Positions 18,431 through 28,118 of a stretch of DNA of 39,750 nt are shown here, one piece after another (position 1 is the first letter of the stretch; every line of letters begins with the position of its first letter). Origin of the DNA: a virus. The position numbers were made by a program, and so were the translations under genes. Under the pieces are notes generated by a model. It was not told the origin of the DNA. It saw only the letters and a list, made by a program, of their open reading frames with translations, and made no database searches. Where the stretch lies: positions 1 through 39,750 of the IMG/VR virus record IMGVR_UViG_3300025131_000122. One strand, 5' to 3'.

Positions 18431-21400
18431 TTATGTTTGAATGCCGATGATGGTTATGCTGAAGGGCAGGTCAAAGTACCACGCATTGGTCGCGCTTACC
18501 GAGCCTAGTGTAACCCATATTTTTTTCCCGTTGGCAGCGTCCCTCCATGCCGTAACATTTGTAATCGCATTTATTGTTGGATAAGCCAAATTTGATATAA
18601 TAGAATTGACAGTTGCCTGAATTGAAACTGTGTCGTCTACTGCCTCGTCCAACCAAATGGTATAATACCCTATACCTTGGTATGAGTTGCCACTTAAAGC
18701 CATAGCCACTTCGTCGATATTGTAGTGATCATCGGCAACATCAACTGTTGACCAAGGTACAGCGAGGGCATCGGGTGTGAAGAATCCCGTTGCAATTATA
18801 CTGTTATTACATACTAAGCTTTGGAATGTGCTAAGGCCCGAAGGTTCCTCGTCCTTCGCTGAAAAAACTAATTCTGCATCATCTAATCTGCTCCCATCCC
18901 CCACCTCAACATACTTTTTGGAACCCGTACCTATGTCAGACCACAGGGTGAGCATTCTATGCACATCTCCATCGGCAGCGTTGCTTCCAAAGAACATCGA
19001 AGCCGAACCGCCCGCGCCCGATGTGTTGTAGGCACACAAGACAAGTGGGTCTAGTGCATTCGCACAATCATGTGCCAATATTGTCGCATTATCCACGCTC
19101 CCTGCGGGCAGGTCCACGGGCAGTGTTCCTATTCCGCAGGTCAGAGTCGGACCTGAATATAGTGAGGTGCTAGGTCCACCTGTTTGGTTGGGATACATTC
19201 TTAATAGAGTACCACCATCACCTGTTCTAGCTTGCCCGATAGATATGGCGGGTGTTGTTGTAGTGGCAGATTCTCCAATGAGAAGGTCACCCTTCGCCTT
19301 AAGGGAACTAGACTCTGAACTACCGCATGTTATATTTTGATATTGGTCTATGAGTATGGCAGTCGCGCTGTTGTTATCTATATAGACACTGCCTGTACCC
19401 TCCTGCTTTATTTGCAGTTCCCCTGTCGAACCCGCATCCCTCTCTATCTTGGCGCTAAACGCTCCTGCCCCTAGAGCGGGTTCAGATATAAACATTATAG
19501 TAGATTTAGCACTTGATACGGTCCTCCCCATACCCAACGCAAAAAGCGCACCTGTACCCGTGGCATCATCGGGCCTTACCGTGACAATTTGATTGGTGTC
19601 AATCGAAAGAGCCTTTGTAGCGTTGGTGTGAAGTTCTATTGCCCCCGCTAATGCATAGGCCCCTGCGCCCGGTACGGTTTCTATTTTTAATGGACCCGTA
19701 CTTCCTTGATGAGAAATTATAAATTCTCCCGTACTGTATGAAGGTGTGTCCCCAACTAATCCCGGTTGCCTCCATACTCTAGCCTCAATAGGTTGTAAGC
19801 CTCCTCCTGCCACAAAGTTTAGAACTTTATTACCCGGCGATGAACTTGCTGACCCTATGTATATGCTGCCCGCTGATGTTGCACTATTGTTAACAACAAG
19901 GTTGCCCTGCATTGTTATATCCTGAGAGCTATTTATGTTCATAGCCAATGCAGAGTTGGTGTTCAACTCTATTATGCCCGTAGCACCCAAGGCATTAATG
20001 GCAACGTTACCCGGTGTGGTTGCAGGCGAGGTGAGAACGGGGCCGCTACCGTCAGTAGCATACACGCTGCCCCATAGATCACCTGTTACGTCACCTGTTA
20101 CATTACCCGTTACATTGCCCGTTACATCACCTGTAAGGTTGCCTGTCACATCTCCCGTCAGGTCACCTGTTACATTACCTGTTACGTCACCCGTTACATT
20201 TCCTGTAAGGTTTCCTGTTACGTCACCTGTTACGTCACCTGTTACATTTCCTGTAAGATCTCCTGTTACGTCACCCGTTACATTTCCTGTAAGGTTGCCC
20301 GTTATGTCACCCGTTACAGGACCAACGAATGAAGCCGCTGTTACGGTGTCGAAGAACTCAGTGTCCCCCCAAATATCTATGCCGCCATCGTGCTTGAGTT
20401 TGATGGCATCGTTGAATGAGGGAACCATGTTTCCTGATGCAGTTATTATGAGATCTCTGTCTAAAGGAACCCCCAATGCGGTTTCAGGGAATAGCCCAAT
20501 GACCGAGCATCTTGCAGTGAACGGTCCCGTGGACTGTGGGATTGTACCACCTGCTGTAGTGTCGGGCCAAACATATTGCCCTAATGCTCCCTTGACTTCT
20601 GCACTAAAAGCCAACACGGACCTGTTTCTTGCCTCGAAAATCCTTATGCCACGGTTAAGCGACTCAGGCGCGACCTCTAGAGTCCAAGGCGCGACTTGGG
20701 GTTCTAGTTCCTCCCCAACACGCATTGTCATTGCGTGACTTGAATCTAAAATACAAGCCCATTGGGTATTGTTCGCACCAAGAAAAAGCCTAGAGTCGTT
20801 CGTTGCTGCCATGATCTCGCTAAAAGCGCTGTTAAAAGGAACAAAGGAACGCGCAGATGTAATTCTGAGAACGGAGTCTACGACCCCGAGATTAGTAGTA
20901 TGTTCTAGGATGACGTTGCATCCGTCACTAGTAGTCGGGCCGGGAGGGGCGGCGTGCCTGAATTTTGCCATATCGTCACCACTCGTCATTCTTAGCATTT
21001 CAGTGCCTCCGAATGAGAGTGTTCTATCTACTGCAACGCGACTGATATCAGTGTTATAACTAGCAGTGCTAGTCTCGTTTGTTACATCATAGGTTAGGGT
21101 GGAGGCAACATCGGATGTGAAGATTATTTTTCGCTCTGAGTTGAGTCCTCCATCTGCCCTATTTGTCAGGGACAGCATGTGCCTGCCTTCAGGCGGGGTT
21201 AACATGGCAGATCCGTGGAGTATGTCTACTGAACCCGTGGTGGAATCGAAGGTCATACCTCGAAAACTAGCTGCCGCACCACCCTGTATCTTGCTTATGT
21301 CCTTAAGCTCATGCACACCCACGATGTCCGTACCTGAACGAACGAGTACATCGTTGTCATCACCTATGGCCCCTATAGGCAGCGAGGCGGGGCCTGACGA

Positions 21401-21745
21401 TTCGGTCATGGCAACAACTGACGGGTTAGGATAGGTGCCGCTAAGATCTCCACCCGCCGAGCCACCCGGAGGGGTCCCCGGTGAGCCAACAATATCCCCA
21501 CCACTCCTTATGAGGGTTTCACCATCCGCGATAGCGCCAATGACTAGGTTCGTTCCTGCGCCCGTTTCCTTCATGCCCGACACGTTGGGGTCAGGGTAGG
21601 TGCCGCTTAAGTCACCACCTGCCGCGCCGATAGGAGCACCACCCTCGTTGATGCCGAAGAGGTCCACGGTTCTTATGCGAAACTTCTTTGTCCCGGTAGT
21701 AAGCTTTAGGGTCTTATCACCTGATGTCAGCTTGAATGTCGGCAT
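18431..21745 (-). CDS. Long tail fibre protein
   Basis: A 1104-residue fibre. ATG 21745 overlaps the upstream stop (TAATG). N-terminal residues 1-30 (FKLTSGDKTLKLTTGTKKFRIR) likely attach to the tail. Two copies of a recognised fibre repeat, AGGDLSGTYPDPNV and AGGDLSGTYPNPSV, follow within residues 40-125. Residues about 476-556 are 20 tetrapeptide units of the PVTG/NVTG/DLTG type, and the C-terminal half is Ser/Gly/Thr-rich beta sequence. No chaperone or hydrolase domain is evident. It follows the ejection genes and precedes the fibre-tip modules. Confidence 0.85.
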   Translation of the reverse strand: MPTFKLTSGDKTLKLTTGTKKFRIRTVDLFGINEGGAPIGAAGGDLSGTYPDPNVSGMKETGAGTNLVIGAIADGETLIRSGGDIVGSPGTPPGGSAGGDLSGTYPNPSVVAMTESSGPASLPIGAIGDDNDVLVRSGTDIVGVHELKDISKIQGGAAASFRGMTFDSTTGSVDILHGSAMLTPPEGRHMLSLTNRADGGLNSERKIIFTSDVASTLTYDVTNETSTASYNTDISRVAVDRTLSFGGTEMLRMTSGDDMAKFRHAAPPGPTTSDGCNVILEHTTNLGVVDSVLRITSARSFVPFNSAFSEIMAATNDSRLFLGANNTQWACILDSSHAMTMRVGEELEPQVAPWTLEVAPESLNRGIRIFEARNRSVLAFSAEVKGALGQYVWPDTTAGGTIPQSTGPFTARCSVIGLFPETALGVPLDRDLIITASGNMVPSFNDAIKLKHDGGIDIWGDTEFFDTVTAASFVGPVTGDITGNLTGNVTGDVTGDLTGNVTGDVTGDVTGNLTGNVTGDVTGNVTGDLTGDVTGNLTGDVTGNVTGNVTGDVTGDLWGSVYATDGSGPVLTSPATTPGNVAINALGATGIIELNTNSALAMNINSSQDITMQGNLVVNNSATSAGSIYIGSASSSPGNKVLNFVAGGGLQPIEARVWRQPGLVGDTPSYSTGEFIISHQGSTGPLKIETVPGAGAYALAGAIELHTNATKALSIDTNQIVTVRPDDATGTGALFALGMGRTVSSAKSTIMFISEPALGAGAFSAKIERDAGSTGELQIKQEGTGSVYIDNNSATAILIDQYQNITCGSSESSSLKAKGDLLIGESATTTTPAISIGQARTGDGGTLLRMYPNQTGGPSTSLYSGPTLTCGIGTLPVDLPAGSVDNATILAHDCANALDPLVLCAYNTSGAGGSASMFFGSNAADGDVHRMLTLWSDIGTGSKKYVEVGDGSRLDDAELVFSAKDEEPSGLSTFQSLVCNNSIIATGFFTPDALAVPWSTVDVADDHYNIDEVAMALSGNSYQGIGYYTIWLDEAVDDTVSIQATVNSIISNLAYPTINAITNVTAWRDAANGKKIWVTLGSVSATNAWYFDLPFSITIIGIQT
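20081..20320 (-). repeat. Twenty 12-bp repeats coding (N/D)(V/L)TG in the tail fibre
   Basis: Exactly 240 bp = 20 units of 12 bp (on the plus strand variants of ACCTGTTACGTC). They encode PVTG, DITG and then 18 units of NVTG, DVTG, NLTG or DLTG. The run is bounded by DLWG at 20069-20080. Neighbouring units differ by one or two bases, so slippage could change unit number in 4-residue steps without breaking the frame. Confidence 0.9.
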
Positions 21746-22038
21746 TATGGTGCTAGGCTCTCGTAAACGCGCACATAGAATCCACGGAATGTTTCAACTA
21801 TAGCACTTGTGGTTACAATTATTTCAGCGGGAAACTTGCCCGCCTCGTCGAATGTTGTTGGGCCGGGGTTACCCGCCGCAGTTGTGGCACTAGTAATGGC
21901 GAGGTCGATCAGCTTGTTCCCTGCCGTCATGCCGATGGCTACTTCTACTGTGGTTGCCGGGTCTGCGGTGAGGTCGAAGTTGTCTATCTCAATGTCAATT
22001 GCAGGAGCAGTGTCTCCAATGCTATATTCAATGATCAT
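21745..22038 (-). CDS. Small structural protein, possible Ig-like/baseplate-type domain
   Basis: A 97-residue acidic protein from ATG 22038 behind AAGGAGCAAGAAAC. A pattern of strands (IDIEIDNFDLTADPATTVEVAIGM, FPAEIIVTTSAIVETFRGFYVRVYE) suggests a beta-sandwich, similar in character to small domains found beside tail fibres (BppU-like). It is coupled to the fibre gene by TAATG. It might adapt the fibre to the tail. Family uncertain. Confidence 0.62.
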   Translation of the reverse strand: MIIEYSIGDTAPAIDIEIDNFDLTADPATTVEVAIGMTAGNKLIDLAITSATTAAGNPGPTTFDEAGKFPAEIIVTTSAIVETFRGFYVRVYESLAP

Positions 22039-22306
22039 GTTTCTTGCTCCTTAGCATATGATTTAACAGTGTTTTGAGGTCCTCATGCATCGCTTCCTGC
22101 TTGGAGTCAATAATCCCTAATCGCTTGTCTATACTACTAGCTTCCTTCCTCAGTTCCAAGTGGATAGCGTTTGCCTCTTCTTTTTTCATAAAGTTATAAC
22201 TCGTACTGCATGGTCCCGCAACCGCCGAGAGGGCAATGAAGCTCATTGTCAATGCCAATGCCTTGACTCCACCCGATAACCACGTACTTATATCTATTCC
22301 ATTCAT
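22028..22306 (-). CDS. Small membrane-span plus coiled-coil protein
   Basis: A 92-residue protein. ATG 22306 overlaps the upstream stop (ATGA); a GTG at 22312 is an alternative start. A hydrophobic segment (VKALALTMSFIALSAVAGPC, about residues 14-33) is followed by a long charged helix (KKEEANAIHLELRKEASSIDKRLGIIDSKQEAM). That topology fits an i-spanin-like or inner-membrane-anchored accessory protein. However, it lies with the ejection and fibre genes, not with the lysis genes, so the function stays open. Confidence 0.68.
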   Translation of the reverse strand: MNGIDISTWLSGGVKALALTMSFIALSAVAGPCSTSYNFMKKEEANAIHLELRKEASSIDKRLGIIDSKQEAMHEDLKTLLNHMLRSKKHDH

Positions 22307-25300
22307 TTCCACTTGCTCTTCCTGTTCTCTAATGACTGAGTATCTGACTCAGCACGATCCCCTATGTGAGTCTTTATCTTCATATCCCCGCCTTGATCCT
22401 TGCTCGGTGCATGGGCGATCTCCTGAACCCCCCCGGTAAGGATGCCTAGCCCCGGACTACTAAAATCAAACTCGGGTACAAGGTTAGACAGAGCCAACTG
22501 AACATCATAATCAGGCTCTATGTTTTTCTTCTTGAATTCTGCCAACGTAACAGCGAACCCCTTCACCATTTCGATATATTCTTGCGGTCGGAGATCTCTA
22601 AATATCTTGGCTGTTTTTGAGTCCAAGGTGGCATTCTTTATATGGTCACGTATATATCGGGATGGGTCACCACCCTTGTACCAAAACAAAAGGTTCATCG
22701 CATTCATAACATTGTCTATATCTGTTCCGCTAGGCAATGGCTCACCCGTCAGGTGTGCAGTCTCCTTTGTTAGTATGTTATCCGATATATATCGCAGGTC
22801 GCTCATAACCCTTTGAGCAATCCCTTGGGCTGCTGTTTCGTCATAATCAGATATAGCACCTAGACTAGAGAGGATTTCCTCCCTAGTTTTCTCAGGGACA
22901 GCTAACTTACCCTTTATCTCTTTATACATCTCCGTATAGTTTTTTAGTTTTTTTCTCTCTGTGTCTGCATAATTGACAGGCTTATTATGAAGCACATCAC
23001 CCTTATATACCTCGTCCTCGCCACGATTGACCACAGACTTTGCCACAATTATACCCCTAGAAGGAATCTTGCTGTCAGCGAGTGCCTTAGCTGCCTCCTC
23101 TGAAAGAGATGCAGCCTTTCTTAAATTGTCTCCCATGAACGCATATAACTCTGTACCATATTTCTCCGCAGCCTTTAGGCCATCCGCGCCTGCAAGATAC
23201 ATTCTTGGTATGACTTTTTGCTTGTTTGTAAGATTAATTGCTGACGAGATAGCCAATCTATAAACAGGCAACATAGGGTCAACAAAACCCAAGGGTATAT
23301 CCATTACGTGTAGCTTCAATGTTTTCCCCGCTACCTTGACACCTTCGCGGGCGGCTTCTTCTGCCACGATGTTTCTTATAGGGATAAGAATATTCAAATC
23401 ACTGTTCGCTTCAACTATTGTCCTTTTCATTTTGGATGCTTCTTTAGGGGATAACTCTTTGCCTTTAACTAGTATATCGATGGCGCGTTTGCCCCCTCTT
23501 ATTATATGGTCCTTAACTATATGTGCAACTTGTATGTACCCCTCGTTTAGATTGCTTTTGTCGGCGTAGCCATAATCAAAAAGTTCTTTTTTAAACTTTT
23601 CCGCATCACCATAGGATACGTTATCTCCCTTATCCCTCAGAATCCCTATAAGCGACTGAAGATCGTCCCTCTCCGCAGAACGGGTGCCACCCTTAAGAAA
23701 CATAGCATTGAATATGTTCTTTTCCATAATAACGCCCGAGGCCGTGGTACCCTTGAAATCCAACAGTGTATTTAAGCCCCAATCTTTCATTGGAATAGTG
23801 TCACCATTGCTTTTTGCGGAAGGCGCGTCCAAGAGGCTCTCTAACTCATCGTGCAGCTTCTCCTTGTTGCCTTTTCCGTCAGCAAGCTGTTTCTTTATTC
23901 CATCTATCTTTTTCGCTGTAGCTTCTGCCTGTTTCCTTGCTATGGGAGTGAGCATCACAATCTTAGCCCTGTTGACATCGTCTGCAACGTCATTCATTTT
24001 TACCAAGCCTGAATCCCTTGATCTCGGAAGCCGAGTGTCTATTGGCTTTGATGATGCTTTCTCCATCTCCTTGGCTGTTCTTATGGTGTTGCGCCTGCTC
24101 CATATACTCTCTTTTAAGTACGCTATCCACGAGTCTAGATCTTCACTCGCCTGCTTTCCTGTCGGTGCGTCTAGTTTGTTCGCTGCTAAGATGGCTGCTT
24201 CGTCCCCAAGCTCCGACACCATACTGCTGTTCACTAATATTTTTACTTCATTCTTTACAGTGTCCCGAGTGTTCTTCAGTAATTTTGTTAACCACTCAGC
24301 GAGTTCGTCAGAAGCACCCTCCTTTAATACTTTAAAGTTATAACTTTCCTTGCCCGGTAGCTTTCTTACCCCTTCAAAAAACCTATCCAACACTTCCCTC
24401 GGTACGTTGTATCCCTTTACTATTTCACCCATTGCACTTGCTTTTTCAGGGGTCCATTTGCCTGTCAGGGCTATCTTTTGTATGTTTAGTATTGTTGCTG
24501 TGATAAGATCGGCCTCGTCCTCTGCCTCTAGCTTGGTCGCTTTGCGCTCTAGCTTCTTTGCCCTGAGTTCCTCCTTCATCTCCTTCAGGCGCGATGCCTT
24601 TCCTTCGGCGTGTTTACGCGCACTCCTTTTCGCTGCCTGCTTGTCGAGACTCGCAAGCCTAGCGTCATCTAGAAGTTCGCCAAGTTCACGCTCTGCTGTT
24701 TCTTTAATTCTTGTAGATCTTGTACCCAAAGCATGTTGTTCCTGTGCCTTTTTTAGGTTGGAACCCGCAATAGCGAAGTCTTTGTCGATAGCAGGCTTAA
24801 AGTGAATATCTATGAAGTCAGTGACATCATCCCTCATTTTCTCCAATGCATCCATTACGTAATTCATCTTGTCTTTTACTGTCTTTAGCTTAGAACCAAT
24901 AAGATCGCTTATGGGTTCAATGGAGTTCTCCTTCATAGAACCGACAATTTCCTTAAACCTTTCCCCGTGAGTGAGACTATGCACTCTCTCCATAACTTTA
25001 GGAGCCTTCTCACCCTTATCTATTATGAACCCTGCCGCCTTACCATTGGTCAATATTTGAAGTAGAGATCTATCTCCCCTGTTCGGAATCCAAAACTCCT
25101 TGTTTTTTCCTGAGAACACATTATGCTTAACAATAAATTCCTTCACTCCATTTTGCAGTGCAGCCCTCTGTTTGTTTAATCCACCCAAGAGGCTATATGC
25201 TTGTGAAATACCACCGGGGGCAAGAGCAAGTATAGTCGAAAAGGCAGTACCTATGATGGTTGAATCGACGAGTAGCTCTACATCAAGCTCCTTGTTCTCA

Positions 25301-26322
25301 GAAAGAGAATGCATCTTGTTTGCTTGACCAACCGCATAAGCACCTGCGGCGACACCCCTCTCCGGCCCCATCCTAAAGGCACTTGCAATAGCAGCCTTCG
25401 CAGGGCCAAGAACGGTAGCATCGGCCTGCAACTTGGGACCAATAAACTTGTTCGCTTCCTCTATGCTAATAAGTTTTTTACCAACCCCCGTTTTTCCAAC
25501 ACGCGCTGTTGCCCTCGCGCCCAAGTTAGAGATAACCTCATGCTCTAGCGAAAGAACCTTCTTAGTCTTAATGGCAGCCCGAAGAGCCTTCGATGACATA
25601 AATTTCTTAAATGCCGCCTCCCCCAAAGCCTTTTTGAGTATCCATCCTCCTCCCTTTAGTAAGACACCCCCACCTAAAGCCCCCACCACCTCGGTCCCGT
25701 GGACTCTCCACGGATGTTTTTCTTTTAGATATTGTAACTCCTCACGCAAGTCATTACTCGTTGCTGCCGCTAACATGTCAGCGAAACCAAATGGGTCAAC
25801 CGCCTCAACGACACCGAGTAGATGAGCAAGCTTCTTGCTGCCAACACCGGGATACTTATTCTTTAGCCTGTTGTAGACCTGAAGCTCCGTGCTTCGGTCC
25901 ATCTTTGGCTCGGGGGAGTCCGGCTCGATCGACACAGCCCCTATGCTCTGACCGTCTACCGTGGTGGGACCGCGCCCTGACCGTCCATGCCTGCGAATAT
26001 ACTTTCTGAAACGGCTTTCCTCTTCTTTTTTTGTAAGTCTCCCTGTTTCGGGGTCGAGGTCATATGTCTTGCCCTCGGGGTCTACGGACAGCATCTGCAA
26101 GTAGGACAGGTCACTGCTAGTAACAAGGTCATCGTCCATCTTTTGCTGTTCCATCCAAGCGTCAAGCTGAGATATATCCAACTTCCCTGAGTCGGGTATT
26201 ATCTTGCCACTCGGGTTCTCCCCATAGTCAATCCCTTCCTGTTGTCTTTCCGGCTCCGACTCGGGATAGTCATCGGGGTGAGACATGAGAGGATCTTCGG
26301 TGTATGACTTGGAATCAGACAT
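22303..26322 (-). CDS. Large ejection (internal virion) protein
   Basis: A 1339-residue protein, nearly the size of T7 gp16 (1318). It is the third and largest of three consecutive genes placed after the nozzle, as gp14-gp15-gp16 are in T7. The N-terminal 120 residues are acidic and Pro/Ser-rich. The rest is long charged helices, with an Ala/Lys/Glu-rich coiled-coil block near residues 560-620 and Gly/Ala-rich hydrophobic segments near 200-240 and 355-385 that could insert in membrane. I see no transglycosylase motif. Probably ejected to form a channel for DNA. The call rests on size and order. Confidence 0.7.
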   Translation of the reverse strand: MSDSKSYTEDPLMSHPDDYPESEPERQQEGIDYGENPSGKIIPDSGKLDISQLDAWMEQQKMDDDLVTSSDLSYLQMLSVDPEGKTYDLDPETGRLTKKEEESRFRKYIRRHGRSGRGPTTVDGQSIGAVSIEPDSPEPKMDRSTELQVYNRLKNKYPGVGSKKLAHLLGVVEAVDPFGFADMLAAATSNDLREELQYLKEKHPWRVHGTEVVGALGGGVLLKGGGWILKKALGEAAFKKFMSSKALRAAIKTKKVLSLEHEVISNLGARATARVGKTGVGKKLISIEEANKFIGPKLQADATVLGPAKAAIASAFRMGPERGVAAGAYAVGQANKMHSLSENKELDVELLVDSTIIGTAFSTILALAPGGISQAYSLLGGLNKQRAALQNGVKEFIVKHNVFSGKNKEFWIPNRGDRSLLQILTNGKAAGFIIDKGEKAPKVMERVHSLTHGERFKEIVGSMKENSIEPISDLIGSKLKTVKDKMNYVMDALEKMRDDVTDFIDIHFKPAIDKDFAIAGSNLKKAQEQHALGTRSTRIKETAERELGELLDDARLASLDKQAAKRSARKHAEGKASRLKEMKEELRAKKLERKATKLEAEDEADLITATILNIQKIALTGKWTPEKASAMGEIVKGYNVPREVLDRFFEGVRKLPGKESYNFKVLKEGASDELAEWLTKLLKNTRDTVKNEVKILVNSSMVSELGDEAAILAANKLDAPTGKQASEDLDSWIAYLKESIWSRRNTIRTAKEMEKASSKPIDTRLPRSRDSGLVKMNDVADDVNRAKIVMLTPIARKQAEATAKKIDGIKKQLADGKGNKEKLHDELESLLDAPSAKSNGDTIPMKDWGLNTLLDFKGTTASGVIMEKNIFNAMFLKGGTRSAERDDLQSLIGILRDKGDNVSYGDAEKFKKELFDYGYADKSNLNEGYIQVAHIVKDHIIRGGKRAIDILVKGKELSPKEASKMKRTIVEANSDLNILIPIRNIVAEEAAREGVKVAGKTLKLHVMDIPLGFVDPMLPVYRLAISSAINLTNKQKVIPRMYLAGADGLKAAEKYGTELYAFMGDNLRKAASLSEEAAKALADSKIPSRGIIVAKSVVNRGEDEVYKGDVLHNKPVNYADTERKKLKNYTEMYKEIKGKLAVPEKTREEILSSLGAISDYDETAAQGIAQRVMSDLRYISDNILTKETAHLTGEPLPSGTDIDNVMNAMNLLFWYKGGDPSRYIRDHIKNATLDSKTAKIFRDLRPQEYIEMVKGFAVTLAEFKKKNIEPDYDVQLALSNLVPEFDFSSPGLGILTGGVQEIAHAPSKDQGGDMKIKTHIGDRAESDTQSLENRKSKWK

Positions 26323-26325
26323 ATT

Positions 26326-28116
26326 TTATGGTTGTTCTTTCGTTCTTAAATAAGAGGTAACAGCGTCTATGCCTTGTCCAACAGCCTCGCCCCAAGTTCT
26401 CTTCTTCTCTCGTGGCGGGGCCTCATATTTATAAACCTCCGAAGCTGAAGGGGTAGTTCCAAACTGTAAAGTTCCCGGGCCGCCACCGACCAACGCCTCG
26501 CTAGACAACATCACTAAATCTTCCCTAAGTACATCAAGAGTTCCTGCGAGAACAGGGTCATCCCTATAAATATCTGCTGCGGGCATTGCCGATAACACCT
26601 GAACTATACCGTGGTTGCTAGGATATATTCTTATGTTGGCGGCAGAAGTCATTGAATCCCTTATAAGCTTCACGGAATCGCCCGTGAGCCTCTCCATTCT
26701 ATCGGCAAAAGCTTCGTCGCTTGCCCCGCCATCAGGTACATAATTTTCAAATGCCTTGAAATCTGCATCAGAAATCTTTGTTTGTGTTTTCTGTATTTCA
26801 GCAAAGATGGCTGCATTCATTTGTGCCTTAAGGAACATTGCCTCTGACCCACCCACGCTACGAATAAATGATGGCAAGTACGCAGACCCCTGAGCCTTGA
26901 ACCTCTCCCAAGTACCCCTCGGTATGTTGTTGCCATTTTCATCTTTCTGAATAAGGTCCTGAAAAGATGCTATTATACCCGAATACATTTTAAGACTACG
27001 GACTGCACCAACTACATTCTCTTTAAGAGTTTTACCATTCCCTATTTCCGCTTTAGTTGGGGCAAGCGGGGCCGTATCCGATGCCATTTGTGCATATGCA
27101 CCTTGAGTTAGTTCTGCGGCACTAGCCTTGACCGCTGCCAAATCAATCAATGCGCTGCCATAACTACTGTTTGCCTTGGTGTCTGCGTCAACAGTTTTCT
27201 CTGTGATCTTTTGAAATGCAGTGCTAAGTGTTAAGTCTTCGTTTTGGTTTATTTTAATATTATATTGCTGTATAAGATTAGCCATTGAATCCTTAACATC
27301 CTTAAGGTTAGCCTTATAGAGGTCAGACAATAACTTTTGGTCACTAGACGCTCCTTTTATAATACTGTCAATCAACTTTCCTGCTGATGTGCCTTGCCCT
27401 TGAAGGTTTTTTATATTTGCCATCTGCTGCTTCGCTGCCTGCTCGACCATCTTGTTCATCATTTTCATGGCATTGTTGTCCCCACCAAACAACCCTTGAC
27501 GAAGTGAACCCATTAGGGCGGCGGCTATTCCCCAAGAGCTACCAAATATTGGTTGCCCCGGATCTTCTGAACGTAGTTCATTTATTTGATTATTTATGTT
27601 TGTAAAGTTTGTCTCTGCCTCTAGCCTCGACTCGGCTGCTGCCTGCTTCAGTCTTACTTTGGCCTCTGAGTATTGTTGAGTGAACGCCTTTTTTAATCCC
27701 TGCTGCCTATCGATTCCCTCCTGTAAATCCCTACCCGCTGACTTTAGTCTTTTCCTTTCAGCCATCGCAACCTTTAAATGATTTTTGGTTTGTTTTTTCA
27801 GACCACTTTTCTCTGCGGCATCAGAATAGGCGGTCATCTTCCTACGCGCACCCGCCGAGGCTGTTCTTTCTATGTCACTTGCGGCCCCCAACGCTGTTGC
27901 AAGCTTATGCTTTGCCGCTGCCTTTCGTCCCTCTTCGGCTGCCTGCCTTTCTTTGGAATATACACTTTGCTTCTTCCGTTCGAGAGTTATTGGGTCTTCC
28001 TCCGTGGAAACTGCCTCGGCCACAACCTCTTCGGGATTGGTAGTACCAAACATAGTGTCAAGCTGATCGTCAGTTGCAATGTTGGTACCCGTATCGCTTT
28101 GTTTACTTTCAGTCAT
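26326..28116 (-). CDS. Ejection (internal virion) protein, gp15-position
   Basis: A 596-residue mainly helical protein. ATG 28116 (MTESKQ) is chosen over an in-frame start at 28143, because GAGGATTAATA lies directly upstream and the longer form overlaps the previous gene. The N-terminal 180 residues are Lys/Glu/Ala-rich coiled coil (ERQAAEEGRKAAAKHKLATAL, AAAESRLEAETNF). A Gly-rich segment (IFGSSWGIAAALMGSLRQGLFGG) follows near residue 200. It is second in the ejection trio. Function by synteny with podoviruses. Confidence 0.68.
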   Translation of the reverse strand: MTESKQSDTGTNIATDDQLDTMFGTTNPEEVVAEAVSTEEDPITLERKKQSVYSKERQAAEEGRKAAAKHKLATALGAASDIERTASAGARRKMTAYSDAAEKSGLKKQTKNHLKVAMAERKRLKSAGRDLQEGIDRQQGLKKAFTQQYSEAKVRLKQAAAESRLEAETNFTNINNQINELRSEDPGQPIFGSSWGIAAALMGSLRQGLFGGDNNAMKMMNKMVEQAAKQQMANIKNLQGQGTSAGKLIDSIIKGASSDQKLLSDLYKANLKDVKDSMANLIQQYNIKINQNEDLTLSTAFQKITEKTVDADTKANSSYGSALIDLAAVKASAAELTQGAYAQMASDTAPLAPTKAEIGNGKTLKENVVGAVRSLKMYSGIIASFQDLIQKDENGNNIPRGTWERFKAQGSAYLPSFIRSVGGSEAMFLKAQMNAAIFAEIQKTQTKISDADFKAFENYVPDGGASDEAFADRMERLTGDSVKLIRDSMTSAANIRIYPSNHGIVQVLSAMPAADIYRDDPVLAGTLDVLREDLVMLSSEALVGGGPGTLQFGTTPSASEVYKYEAPPREKKRTWGEAVGQGIDAVTSYLRTKEQP

Positions 28117-28118
28117 TA

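Noticed and set aside
19935-20738. Long rightward open frame rich in SPVT repeats
   Set aside because: It is antisense to the tail-fibre repeat; the 12-bp period keeps the opposite strand open. No ribosome binding site and wrong operon direction.
23684-24805. Long rightward open frames opposite the large ejection protein
   Set aside because: They are Ser/Leu/Phe-rich shadows of a Lys/Glu/Ala-rich helical gene on the other strand, without starts or operon context.
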